Shown here: positions 31,610 to 41,660 of the stretch, one piece after another
Position numbering within the stretch: position 1 is the stretch's first letter
How the letters are laid out: every line of letters begins with the position of its first letter
Source: Rutstroemia sp. NJR-2017a BVV2
Taxonomy: Eukaryota; Ascomycota; Leotiomycetes; Helotiales; Rutstroemiaceae
Assembly: GCA_002946415.1 (NCBI GenBank)
Contig: NJPS01000045.1
Coordinates: 310,001-374,000 of the forward strand
Direction of reading: 5' to 3'
Length of the DNA: 64,000 bases
The notes under the pieces: model-generated
The model's database searches: none
What the model was told of the DNA's origin: nothing
The model's input: only the letters and a program-made list of their open reading frames with translations
Position numbers and translations under genes: made by a program

Positions 31610-34600
31610 CTACCGCTCAATGCTCTCCGGACTGATTGGTCCCACAGCACTAATATCATCTTTCTCATTCTGGCTGTTATTGCCCTGACTGCTATCCGCC
31701 CTCTCCATCGTCACAGGTGCGCCATTCGGCAGAGAATTGGGCTTCAGCTTCTTCCCTTTCTCTGGACTTCCATTGACCCCCACAGAAGTTTTTCCAGTTT
31801 GTGGATCCATTGCCATTCCATTGTCGAGCTTCTTTTTCTTCTTGGCATTGCCGCTCTGTTCTTTAAGCGGACGTTTCCGAGGACTGGTGATCTTGCCCGT
31901 AGGACCAAGACGAGGTCTGGTTGGTTTCTGCTTTCCAGTTAAGTCCTCGTCTTCCACCAGTGGCTCGTCGTCATTGGCATTCAATTTCGTGAGGAAGAAA
32001 GATCTGACAAGACCAATTTGGTTCGGCAGAGTCTCTTTCGTAACAGGTGGCAGAGGAGGGAGTGGTGCAAAGATTTCCGCAGTGGGTGCCGCGGCAACGG
32101 GGCCTTGATAGGTGCTGTGTAACCTCGTTTGAAGCAGATGTAACGGCACAGAAAGAGTCGCCATGCCGAATTCACTATCCAAGCCAAGAGCTTTGAATCC
32201 GAAGAAATCTTCGCCAAGTTCTTCAGCGAAATCTCCACCAACAAATTGCTCACTGCCGTCGTTAAAGGCTCCAGAGCCATCTTGCGTGCCATCGGTGAGA
32301 GCAGGTCTAAGTAGATCTGTGAGATGAGCTTTCATGCGTTCGTGCATGACAGATAGTTTAACACCAAGGCGTTCAACATCGTCCTTGACATAAGTCTCCA
32401 AGCTCTCAATATCCGTACCGTTTTCACCGAGGGTATGCAAAACCACTTCTTCATTTGTGAAGCGATCTTGCCATTTCCCTTTAGATGATCCAGCAGCGGG
32501 GACCCTGTGAGCTTCTCGATAAACATTGAAAGTTTTAGCAATGTTCCCGAAGTAAACTCCAGCTATCTCAGTTATGACGTCTAAAGCAGAAGGCTGCAGC
32601 TCCTCGAAACCGGCATGATAACAAAGCTTAGCGACAGATCTTTTTAGTGCAGCCTGGCAGACCCAAGGAGACATGATTGGTCCATCATCAGTGGTGACGT
32701 GTGGCTCTATATCTGCTTCTACAAAAGGTTCTGGCTCGTACTTTGGAAATTGATTATTGTACATCTGGGGTGGAATTAGTAAAGCTGGTCATTTTAGGCT
32801 CCAAAAGATATATCTTACCTGTGCCTGCAACTGCATCTGCTTTATGACGCCAATTTTCGAACAAAGCTTCCTAGTTTCTTGCATCTGCTTCATGTTCGCC
32901 TCAACTCTGGAGCCGAGAATACTCTTTGGAGCGGTAAAGTGACCAGGAGGGACTATACGAAGGAACTCATCAGATTGATCGACGAGTTGTCCATCCGCGT
33001 CCTCAACCCATTGCAATTTTGGGTTGATGTCAGGAATTGCTGACAACGGCTCATAGTAGTCAGGAAGAACGCGTTCCTCCTCGCCCTCCATACCTTCAGC
33101 CAAGGTTTCAGCGCTTTGATTCGCAGCCGGTTCCTCGCCTGTGCTTTCCGTGGTTGTGCTGGTAGACTGGGCTTGCTTCTGTTGTCGAAGCCATCGCCTC
33201 ATGCCTGCTTTCGTCCGCAGCAACGCTGGCTCGTCAGGATTCAACTTATCGCCTTTGAAAAGACGATTTCGTTCTTTAGCAACCATGGCACGGTCTTTCT
33301 TTGTCACCTGTTTCCAGGTTTTATATTCTTCGTCTTCGTCGAGATCTTCCGACAGCAGGCCTTGACCCAGAGCGAGACCATTCAGAGATGGGGCATCAAT
33401 GTCCATTCCGTCAGCCTGACTGGAAACACCATTCATCCCACCTGGCGTTATCGATCCAGGGATAGGAGTCGCAAAGCCATTCTGGCTACCATCCACCTCA
33501 GAGTCTTCGTGACGCAGGTTGCCAACAACGCCATTTAGCTGAATAGAAGGTTTTGTGTCAAGGCCAGGAGTTCCTTCCTCACGGCCAGGGGCAGTTTTCC
33601 TCACTTTCGTGGAACCCTTAACTCCCCGGCCTCGAGAAGACATGATCGGCTCATCATCGCTTTCGTCACCGTTGTCGTCGGCGCTGTTTTGCTTCTTCAT
33701 TTCTGCTTCCATCTCCGCTCTTGTACGAACCACAAGATCTGGAATCAGAGGTACAAGCTTCTCAGCTTCTTTCCGCATCGAGATGGCATTCCTACGTAAG
33801 GGGTGCGCGAGATCACCGTTATACTTAAGACAGTTGGCCCAGATCAAGTCAAGGTCTGCAACAAACTCCTTCTTGGATTTATACACGAAACCTTTCAGCT
33901 TCTTTGTCATTGTTCCGAGATCCATAGGTGTTTTGATTACTTTCATATGTCAGTTCTAACCCAAGGTAACAGCATGTAGAAGATGTAAATACTCACTGTT
34001 GTAGTAGTCCGGAGCTTCACGCTTATTCACCCTAACAAGAAACGGCGCCGAGTACTCAGTCATTGCTTTGAGCTCCATCAAAACTTTCTCTGCAGCTTCA
34101 TACAACTCTTCCTGATTGACGTTCTCCTCACTAGCCCATTTACTTCTGTTTTTGCGGACCTCATTGATGAGAGTGCGTAGCTCCGCGTCAGATGCCAAGA
34201 CTTTGTCGCGCGACTGGTCTATTCGCGCAATGAGATGCTTTAATGTCAAGCTTGATGCGCCCAAATTGGTAGTGCTCAAAGAGCCGTGTTCAGGTTGACC
34301 GCTCGTGTGGTTGGCATTCGCATTATTGTCCATTTCCGCATCGATTTGTTTCTCGGACTCTTCCAACTTCTGCTGTTCCAGCATGGCAACTCGGTCATTT
34401 TCCAAAGTGTAGAACAAGGTATGAAAGCTGCGCTTTGCAGCGTCCTCGACGGCCTTCTTCTCCTCCTCCAATTGTTTGCGCGCATCTTCTGAGGTTTTGG
34501 GTTGGGCTTCCGCGGCATCTTCTTTATGCTGTTCTGTATTCTTCACGGGCGAGAGGTCCGACTGGATGGGAGAGCTGCCAGACTTCGAGGGCGATAATAG

Positions 34601-35095
34601 GGTATGCGCGCCTCTGCCTTTGGTAGGAGAGACTTGTTGGTCATTCTCGTCTTCGTCCTCATCATCATCATCGTAGTTGTCTTCGTCGATAGCGCGCGCG
34701 GGCTTCTTGGGGAGAGGCGGTTCCTTTTTTGGTTCCGAACTACTTTGTTCCTCAAGCAATTGGCTTGCTTGTGCCGAGTCATCTTGGTCTGGACTTTGCT
34801 CGGCCGCAGGATCACCTCCGAATAATGTAGCTAACTTTGCTTCGCTGCGGCGATATAATTCCCTAAATCTCGTCCTTTGACCTTCCTCCTCCTGTACGTT
34901 GACCGAGTCAGCCATTGTGGCATCGAATATGCTTGGGGTATGCGATCGCGGAGGAGTATTGTTTCGATTTTGGGGAATCTTTTTGTGCGAATGACTTACA
35001 CTCGATGATGGAGGAAGCCATGTTGGTCCATTCGCGATGGAATTGTGCCCGGATACCCCAGAGCGAGACAAAAGTCCCCTCTCTCCGCCGCCCAT
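31610..35095 (-). CDS. spt7: SAGA complex subunit SPT7 (bromodomain protein)
   Basis: Core scaffold subunit of the SAGA histone acetyltransferase/coactivator complex in the nucleus. Exons 35095-33997, 33939-32819 and 32764-31610 give 1124 aa. The acidic N-terminal region has [15 protein letters not shown] runs. The bromodomain spans about residues 330-450 ([20 protein letters not shown], then [15 protein letters not shown] and NCLKYNG with the acetyl-lysine Asn). Intron 1 falls inside it and its splice (AAC A|TA ATC) restores YYNIIK. The histone-fold domain near residue 770 is [20 protein letters not shown]. The C-terminus is basic with PRKRPLKE. The start is uncertain: the frame is open to 35143 with no ATG, ATG 35095 gives a GPTWLPPSS lead typical of fungal Spt7, and ATG 34915 is an alternative. 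Confidence 0.93.
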
Positions 35096-35922
35096 AACGT
35101 CAAATCTCTTGGTCGCGACAAACCGTCTAAAAGTCGTCGCCACGTCTTGCTTTAAATTGGATTGGAAATTATGCGCATCTTCGGGATATATAAGCGCAAA
35201 ATATTGATTATTTTATGGCGTTGAGGTTGAGGGTTTGATGGCGGTTTTGAAGGGAGGTTTGGATTGTAGTTGCTAGACGTTGTCACGTTGAGTTCCCTTA
35301 ACCGTTAACTCCTGCCTACATCTAGCACTTCTCTAGAGTGTAGTGAAGAAAGAGACGATGGACGGTAACTTTGCCCTCAAGAACATTTAAAATTCCCATT
35401 TTATGGACGAGGAATTGCGCAGACTCGGTGAATAATTACATACTTACGAGAGTCACGAATTTTCTACAATTTTACGAAGATATTCCTGTATCAATTTACC
35501 CATCTGTAAAGTACCGCTCGACGTGCAAAGAGCAAAGTCGAATTAAACATGCCTCATGCCTTGTACGGAAGTACATGCTTTTGCTGCGGGTAACGAAATG
35601 GCTCGTGGGACTAGCATTCACTGGCATTGTTTGAGAGCAGCCTGCGCAGGTGATGGGTGCACCGATCAAGCATGCCATGTGCCTGAGGTGTCGTAATGCT
35701 TTCGTTCCGTCTTGTCGATCCACGCCTTAAGTTAAGGTTACGAAGCTTCTGTGTTCTAAGTAGCAATTCTGTCTCGAATCTCCAATTATACGAAACAACC
35801 CCTCTACGGCTCATGTCGAAAAGCTGCCCGCCTACCCTTCGATTATCAAAACGACCTGCACAAAAGCAGCAGTGATGCTTGTTTGATTAGCAGAGCCCTA
35901 TCTGCAGATCAGATCCCCAACA
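35096..35922. other. Divergent promoter region of SPT7 and the VanZ-domain gene
   Basis: No gene found in about 830 bp. Small frames only. The region carries normal base composition. Confidence 0.4.
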
Positions 35923-36710
35923 ATGCGCATAAGGCTACCTTTTGCAGGTAAGTAAATAATGGCTAAGCTCATCTAGCCTTGTCTGTCTTCTCCACAACTT
36001 CCCTCTTTTTCCCTCTTTTTCCCCAAGCCAATATGCAAGTCCCCCAGATCTTCGATTGGACTGACGACTGACAAATTACTTAATCCCAACTAGGAGCCTT
36101 CCTGTTTCTCCTCCTCCTCGCCGGTTATGCTGGTTTAACATCCGTCCAAGTCGACGCCATCATCGATGACAAAGTCCTCCATACCGTTACCTTCTTCATC
36201 CTCACTGTTGTCTTTTACTGGATCCTGGACACCACCCGTCGACGAACACTCAACTTTACTCTTATATTCTGCACGGGGATCCTTGGAGTAGGGTCGGAAT
36301 TCCTGCAAGGCTTTTTACCCAATGGTCGAGTCTTCGATTTCTACGATATAGTAGCCAATTTAGTTGGGTCATTAGCAGGCGTGGCATTATGTTCGTGGTA
36401 CCATTTGCGTATGCTGGAACGGAAGCGATTGGCGAAGACATATCATGTGGTTCCAGGTGACGACGAGCTGGATCTTGAGCTGGGAGAAGGAGTTGGACCG
36501 CAAGAGAGTGGTGTGACCAGCACCCCGGCAGCAGCGGAGAGGACTTTGGAGCAAGAGGTCGATAATTGGGATGAGAATATCGAGGATGCATGGGATGATG
36601 ATGAACACGCCAACGGAACGGATAGTGCTGAGGGAGAGGGGTTGAAAACACCCAGTGCTAGCAGCGCTGGAGAGGTAGAGGGTGAACCCAAGAAAAAGAG
36701 AGCAGATTAG
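35923..36710 (+). CDS. VanZ-like domain membrane protein
   Basis: Function unknown. Exons 35923-35947 (25 nt) and 36094-36710 give 213 aa. Four hydrophobic segments: AFLFLLLLAGYAG (about 10-25), VLHTVTFFILTVVFYWIL (about 36-53), TLIFCTGILGVGSEFLQG and ANLVGSLAGVALCSW. The VanZ signature is clear: DDKVLHTVTFF and GSEFLQGFLPNGRVFDFYDI with the family's charged residues. The last about 85 residues form an acidic cytosolic tail (Asp/Glu-rich) that ends PKKKRAD. VanZ domains are named from bacterial teicoplanin resistance; fungal members are widespread and uncharacterised. The tiny first exon is supported by the joined reading MRIRLPFAGAFLFLLL. Confidence 0.83.
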
Positions 36711-37040
36711 GTGATATCTGGTGTTTTATGCTATGACGTTATGGTTATGATAGGCACGAGCGATGAATTGGGCGTTTCCTCCAGCATGAGAACTGTTAAG
36801 TAAGTGAATGTACATCAGCTTGTGCTTCATCTTTATCAATAAAAGCAAGATTTTCACCCCAGTCTTGCTTGCATTCTGTAGCTTGTGAAAACGGCATTTG
36901 TATAAGCTATATTCCAATATTGAGCAATGATCTATCTATCCATACCCACCACGAGTAACCTGATACTACTTACAACTCCTATAACCATACCGATATTTCT
37001 GTTCTACTTCTCGAATAACATAAAGCAGCAAGTCAAACTA

Positions 37041-37950
37041 TCACAATATCTCGTCCTTAAACTCGCACTCCTCCCCTTCCACATGCACATGGAAATGACA
37101 CTTCGGAAGCGCCAACAGCTTCCCCAACGGCATCGGACAACAATCCTGCTTCCTCATCAATCTAATCATATCAACGCCCAACTCACTCACCTCCGTCATC
37201 AGCGCCAAAAACTTCTCCGACGTCGGCGCCACCAAAACATCCTCCTCCGTACCTAGCAACGTCGCGGCCAAACACAGCGCCACAAACCCACGAATTTTCG
37301 ACCCCGGCCCGGAACACTGGTACGCGATCCTCGCCGCTGCTGCACCCGGGACTTTTCCATACTTCTGGTAGTTGCTGATCAGGACCGTCATCGTGTAGTC
37401 CATGAGCTCGAGCACGTCGAGCTTGTCGGCGAAACAGTAGAGCTTGATGCAGGTGGTGAAGGCGTGGCGGTCGTGGATGTGGAGGGGGGCGTATTTGCGG
37501 CGGTAGAGCCATTCGAGGAAGAGGGCGAAGGCGGTGGGGTCGTCGTCGGGGAGGACGAGTGCGCTGTTGGAGGGAGTCTTGCGGAGGAGGTAGGTGAAGT
37601 AGGGCACTTCGGTGCAGAGGAAGGTTTTGTGGACGCGGAAGATTCGCTTGTTTTGATGCACGCCAACGGTTATGTCAACTAGCTCTGTGCCGAATGCTCT
37701 GTGAGATTAGCTGGTGTCGAAGAGGCAGGTGGTGGGAAACTCACTGGCCAAAGAGAGGCGTCTCGGGTGTCTTGGGTTGTTTGGCGGGCTTGCTTGGAGG
37801 TGATGGTGACGGTAGCTCTTGTAACTCGACGACGGTGAGACGAAGGATGGCCGTAAAGAGATATGCTATAGCATGAAACAACATCTCAATAGGTAGTGCC
37901 CAAAGGTCGGGCCTTCGATACTCGGCGAGCATGTTTGAAAGGATGCGCAT
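37041..37950 (-). CDS. BTB/POZ domain protein
   Basis: BTB domains mediate dimerisation and often recruit Cullin-3 ligases; the target is unknown. Exons 37950-37745 and 37698-37041 give 287 aa. The BTB domain starts after the splice at about residue 70: FGTELVDITVGVHQNKRIFRVHKTFLCT, then YFTYLLRK and FALFLEWLYRRKYAPLH. Skipping the intron (CA|A GCA TTC) is needed to give FGQAFGTELVDI, so the splice is well supported. The first 68 residues contain a hydrophobic helix (MLFHAIAYLFTAILRLTVV) and a Pro-rich linker. The C-terminus is a BACK-like helical part with AAARIAYQCSGPGSKIRGF. The start codon is the least certain part. Confidence 0.8.
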
Positions 37951-38353
37951 CCAATCTCTGATGCCCGTATTTCAATACAAAAATGAGTACAGTATTTGAA
38001 ATTCCTAAATAGAAATGGAAGCAGCTTGAAGATATAAAAAGCAAACTTATCCGAGCAAGAAATGGATAGTGAAACCAGTATTGCTGTTCAACATGAGCAA
38101 TGGATAAACAATCTCTTGGACGTTCAAGGTGACTATCACTTGAGTGTTAACAGTATAGAGCGAGAAGGTATAGTCTTTTGTTCCTTCCATGGAAAATAGT
38201 CTCAGTGTCTTTAAAGCTTGTGTGTCCATCAATTAAGCAGGGTTAAAGAAAGCACCAAAACTTAACTTCGTCATGTAATTTCGAGCCGCTGGGATATCAA
38301 TGATGCACATCTTGGACGTTTAAACATTAAGATTTCAAATTCTTTCGCAGACT
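37951..38353. other. Short intergenic region between two minus-strand genes
   Basis: No gene. It holds the upstream region of the BTB gene and the 3' flank of the RPAP1 gene. Confidence 0.4.
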
Positions 38354-39670
38354 TTAATCAGCCTTCCAAATATGCCCTCCTCCTTTCTGCCACAACCATA
38401 GTGCTTCTATGGCATAAGCTTTACTACCTTGATGACCGCCCTCAGCGCTGGAAGCTTCTTCCAAAGTCTTAATAACTTTGCCCTCTTCAACACATCTCCA
38501 TAGACCCTTCGACATTTCTGTACCAACATCTCCCCACTCACCTCTACCCAACCTATAAAGAAACCTACCCAACGTTTGGAAAGCAAGGCACCTTTGAGCT
38601 GGAAACGCAGAGCGTGCCAATCTTGCTAGTTCTGGAATCGTGTATCCTGCAGATTCAGGAGCCTCGCCATGATGATGTAATCCTTTCGTTGTGGGCATAG
38701 CTCTCGCAATTCTAGGAGGCAGTAGACCACCTCTGAAATCAAATCGAAGAGCTGAAGCGGCGAGAGCCTCACTTCCAGGATAATAGGGTGACTCTTGGTC
38801 CGCAATTGATCCATGTGTAGGTATCGGGGCCATCCACGCGAGTTTCGTAGGGTCTGCCGGGAGCGATGGGAAATATTTCTTGTGCATGTTTTCGAGAAAC
38901 GAAGGATCATCGGGATCCAGATCTGGCAGAGCGGTGGGAGCCGGAAAATGTACTTTAGGCTGTGGAAGTTCGATGGGGGTTGACGTAGCTTCAGATGCTG
39001 GCTTGAGCCCTATTGGATTTTTTGGTGCTTCATCTTCTTCAAATCTAACGGATTTTTGGGGTTCAACGGGTTTGCCTTCCGGCTCTGGAGCGGGTACGGC
39101 CTCGCTATCCTCTTTAGAATTCGAAGCCTTTTCTTTCTCATTTTGAATGGCTTGCGCCTCAGAAGGCGGATAGATTCCAGTATCACCACGACCTTCATCA
39201 AAATTCGCTCGTTTTAGTAGTCGTTGAATTATTGAAGGATCCAACGTCGCTAGCAGTTCCTGTTGTTCTTGTTCGATTTCCTCACTTGACATAGAAGCTA
39301 TCCTCCTTTTATTTTCTTCGTCTATCCTTTTCCGTTCATCGTCCATACCAGATTCTTCATTTGTTGGTTCAGCAGGACCCTTTGACTGTACACCAAAGGC
39401 ATTCGGAGAATCTTCAGCAGAACCAGCTGAAGCACCACCCCTCTGTCTCTTAAAGGCCGATACGCGGGGTCGTTTTTTGTGCTCAGGGAATCCTGTTGTT
39501 GAGGATTTTAGTTCTGGTGCGGCGGGGGCTTTTGCCGTACGTTCTTTGATGTCTCCCACGAACGCAGATCCAAACGACGGAATGGCACTGGAGGGGATAT
39601 TGGAGCTGGAGCCGGTCTCGTCTTCATCATCGGAGAGATTGAGCGTAAACCGTTGACCGCGCAAATCCAT
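38354..39670 (-). CDS. RPAP1/RBA50-type RNA polymerase II-associated protein
   Basis: Assembly factor for RNA polymerase II, linking Rpb3/Rpb11 subassembly and nuclear import (RBA50/RPAP1 knowledge). Intronless, 438 aa, the short fungal form. It begins MDLRGQRFTLNLSDDEDE. The RPAP1 N-terminal domain is at about residues 113-155: DEENKRRIASMSSEEIEQEQ, then LLATLDPSIIQRLLKRAN. An acidic/low-complexity linker follows (VRFEEDEAPKN). The RPAP1 C-terminal domain starts at about residue 315: ALRFDFRGGLLPP, then GYTIPELARLARSAFPAQRC and GRFLYRLGRGEWG. It is upstream of, and divergent from, HPC2. Confidence 0.92.
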   Translation of the reverse strand: MDLRGQRFTLNLSDDEDETGSSSNIPSSAIPSFGSAFVGDIKERTAKAPAAPELKSSTTGFPEHKKRPRVSAFKRQRGGASAGSAEDSPNAFGVQSKGPAEPTNEESGMDDERKRIDEENKRRIASMSSEEIEQEQQELLATLDPSIIQRLLKRANFDEGRGDTGIYPPSEAQAIQNEKEKASNSKEDSEAVPAPEPEGKPVEPQKSVRFEEDEAPKNPIGLKPASEATSTPIELPQPKVHFPAPTALPDLDPDDPSFLENMHKKYFPSLPADPTKLAWMAPIPTHGSIADQESPYYPGSEALAASALRFDFRGGLLPPRIARAMPTTKGLHHHGEAPESAGYTIPELARLARSAFPAQRCLAFQTLGRFLYRLGRGEWGDVGTEMSKGLWRCVEEGKVIKTLEEASSAEGGHQGSKAYAIEALWLWQKGGGHIWKAD

Positions 39671-41660
39671 ATTTGTGGTTTTTCTGGTTTGCCTTCAAGA
39701 TTCTTTTGTGTTGTGGGGAAGCATGTATAACAAAGTACAAGGCTGATTATTTCCATGAGAGATTCCAGAACCGCTAAAATTAAGGTTTTTAAGCTAGTCC
39801 GAATCAGATTAGATGCATTTTCCACATGTTTATTTTGGGATGGGAATTAGACGTCGTAGCATCTTCAATGAATTGCCAGCGAATACAGAATTGCATTTCG
39901 TCAGTCTTGCTCCGAGTCCGATGAGGATTACACAATACCATTATCATGCGCCTTGAGCACAGCTCCACAGCAAGCTGACATCGCCTTATGAAGCTTGGAG
40001 CATAGGGGTAACGGTAAGACATTGCCGAAGAAGGGATTCTCTATAGATTTTACTTTCTGCATCTCCCGCCTGTTGAGCACTATTGGTTACAGGAATTAGA
40101 CAACTGACTCACGTGTCTTCAAAATCTTTCCTCGTTGTTGGCCACAGCAGGCGGGGCTTGATGTACTCGATGCTTTCTCGACATAGGTTGCTAATGCTAA
40201 GTAAACTGTCTAGTGCGCATACATACGTATTGCGTGACTGCTGATTTAGTACGGTACTTTTATGTGAAGATTAGATGCAGCGATGGCTATCTGTTCTTCA
40301 CAAGCCGTACTTCGCGATATGCCATCTTTAAATTTTATAACTACCGGTACTTACTTTGTATTATCTCCTTTAGCCCATGTAGTTCGTTTGACGGTTGCGT
40401 AGCTCGAGGATTTTGAAGGCGCCCCTGTCATGTTTCGCCTCGCGTATTCCCTACAAGCCGAGTTTAGATCCCTTTGTTGCCAAACGTGCAAGGTTCATGA
40501 GGAAGAGCCGACCACATCTTAGATTCTCACTGGGCACACCCCAGGCAGAGGGGATAAGGTAATAAGGTAATAAGGTAATAAGGCGAGTGTTGACACTGAT
40601 CTTGATCCGCAGTCCGAATCCGCTTTACCGTACCACGGGCACAAGCACGAGCACGAGCACCCACCAGCTACCACTTACCACTTCCCACCACTACTACTTC
40701 CCACCCACCACTTACCATTTTCCTCCATATCCCATATTACGCGGGCACTATTCCATCCCCATCACCCATCACCCACCGCGCTCACACCCACACCCATCCA
40801 ACACTCCCCTTCATTTTTGCCTCGCCGTCCAATGCACACCCCATCCATGTCCAGCAAGGCAGAGTGAACAGTGAACAGAAAAGCCATCCAGCCATAACGT
40901 TTGCTCATTTTACTCACTTCATCTTTTTTTACTCGACGCCATTTGCTCCGACTCCCGGGAAGGGAAATAAAGTTATTAGTCCCTTTCCCTTCCTTTGCTT
41001 TGCTTTGCTTCTTCCGTTCCCTTCCCATATCCCCTCCGGGTCCCTTTCCCTTACCCTTTCCCTTCCCTTTCTCTTGCGCCTTCTCCAAGTAGGTAGGGGA
41101 AGGAAATCTAAGGCAAATGAATTGCTTGACTTACCTACTACTTATTAGAGTCGCTTGAACATTGATCAAAGTACAAGAAGGTCTAAAATTCCCCCCAAAC
41201 ACAACAATTAATAAAACCCATTCCAACTCCTCTTTCTCTTCTTTTCTCCCAATTTACTACAACCCAACAAACTCTGCAAGATCTACACAACGTATTGTCC
41301 TCTTTTCATCAATACTATTTCTTTTTCCATCGGTAACGACGCCTAATTGCGACAGATAGATGCCCACATCTCTTATACGTTCGATTGTCTGTCTTGTAAA
41401 CTGAAGTTCCTCCGCGTCATCTCCACAATCCACGAATTACCGCTATTTCGCAAAAGTTGTATCAGAACTTGAAGCTATTCAGAAGTTTCGCATAACTCAT
41501 CTTGTGACGACCGTTTCGCCAACACAACCAGGAGCTGCAAACTACTCACACCTCACATTTTAAAACTTCCTTTTCTCGGTACCTAGTCATTGATGGGCAG
41601 CATTTTCGTGTACGCACAACGTATTCAATTCTAGGGAGCGAGGGAATTTACGGTATCAAA
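39671..41660. other. Divergent intergenic region (2 kb) with microsatellites, leader of HPC2
   Basis: Contains an octamer array (40553-40583), CACGAG repeats near 40640-40660, (CCA)-rich runs near 40660-40720 and a long pyrimidine tract at about 40977-41090 (CCCTTTCCCTT-type). HPC2 probably has a long pyrimidine-rich leader. No protein gene is seen. Confidence 0.5.
40553..40583 (+). repeat. Octanucleotide tandem array (TAATAAGG)3
   Basis: Three exact TAATAAGG units preceded by a partial ATAAGG unit, in the HPC2 upstream region. Confidence 0.9.
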
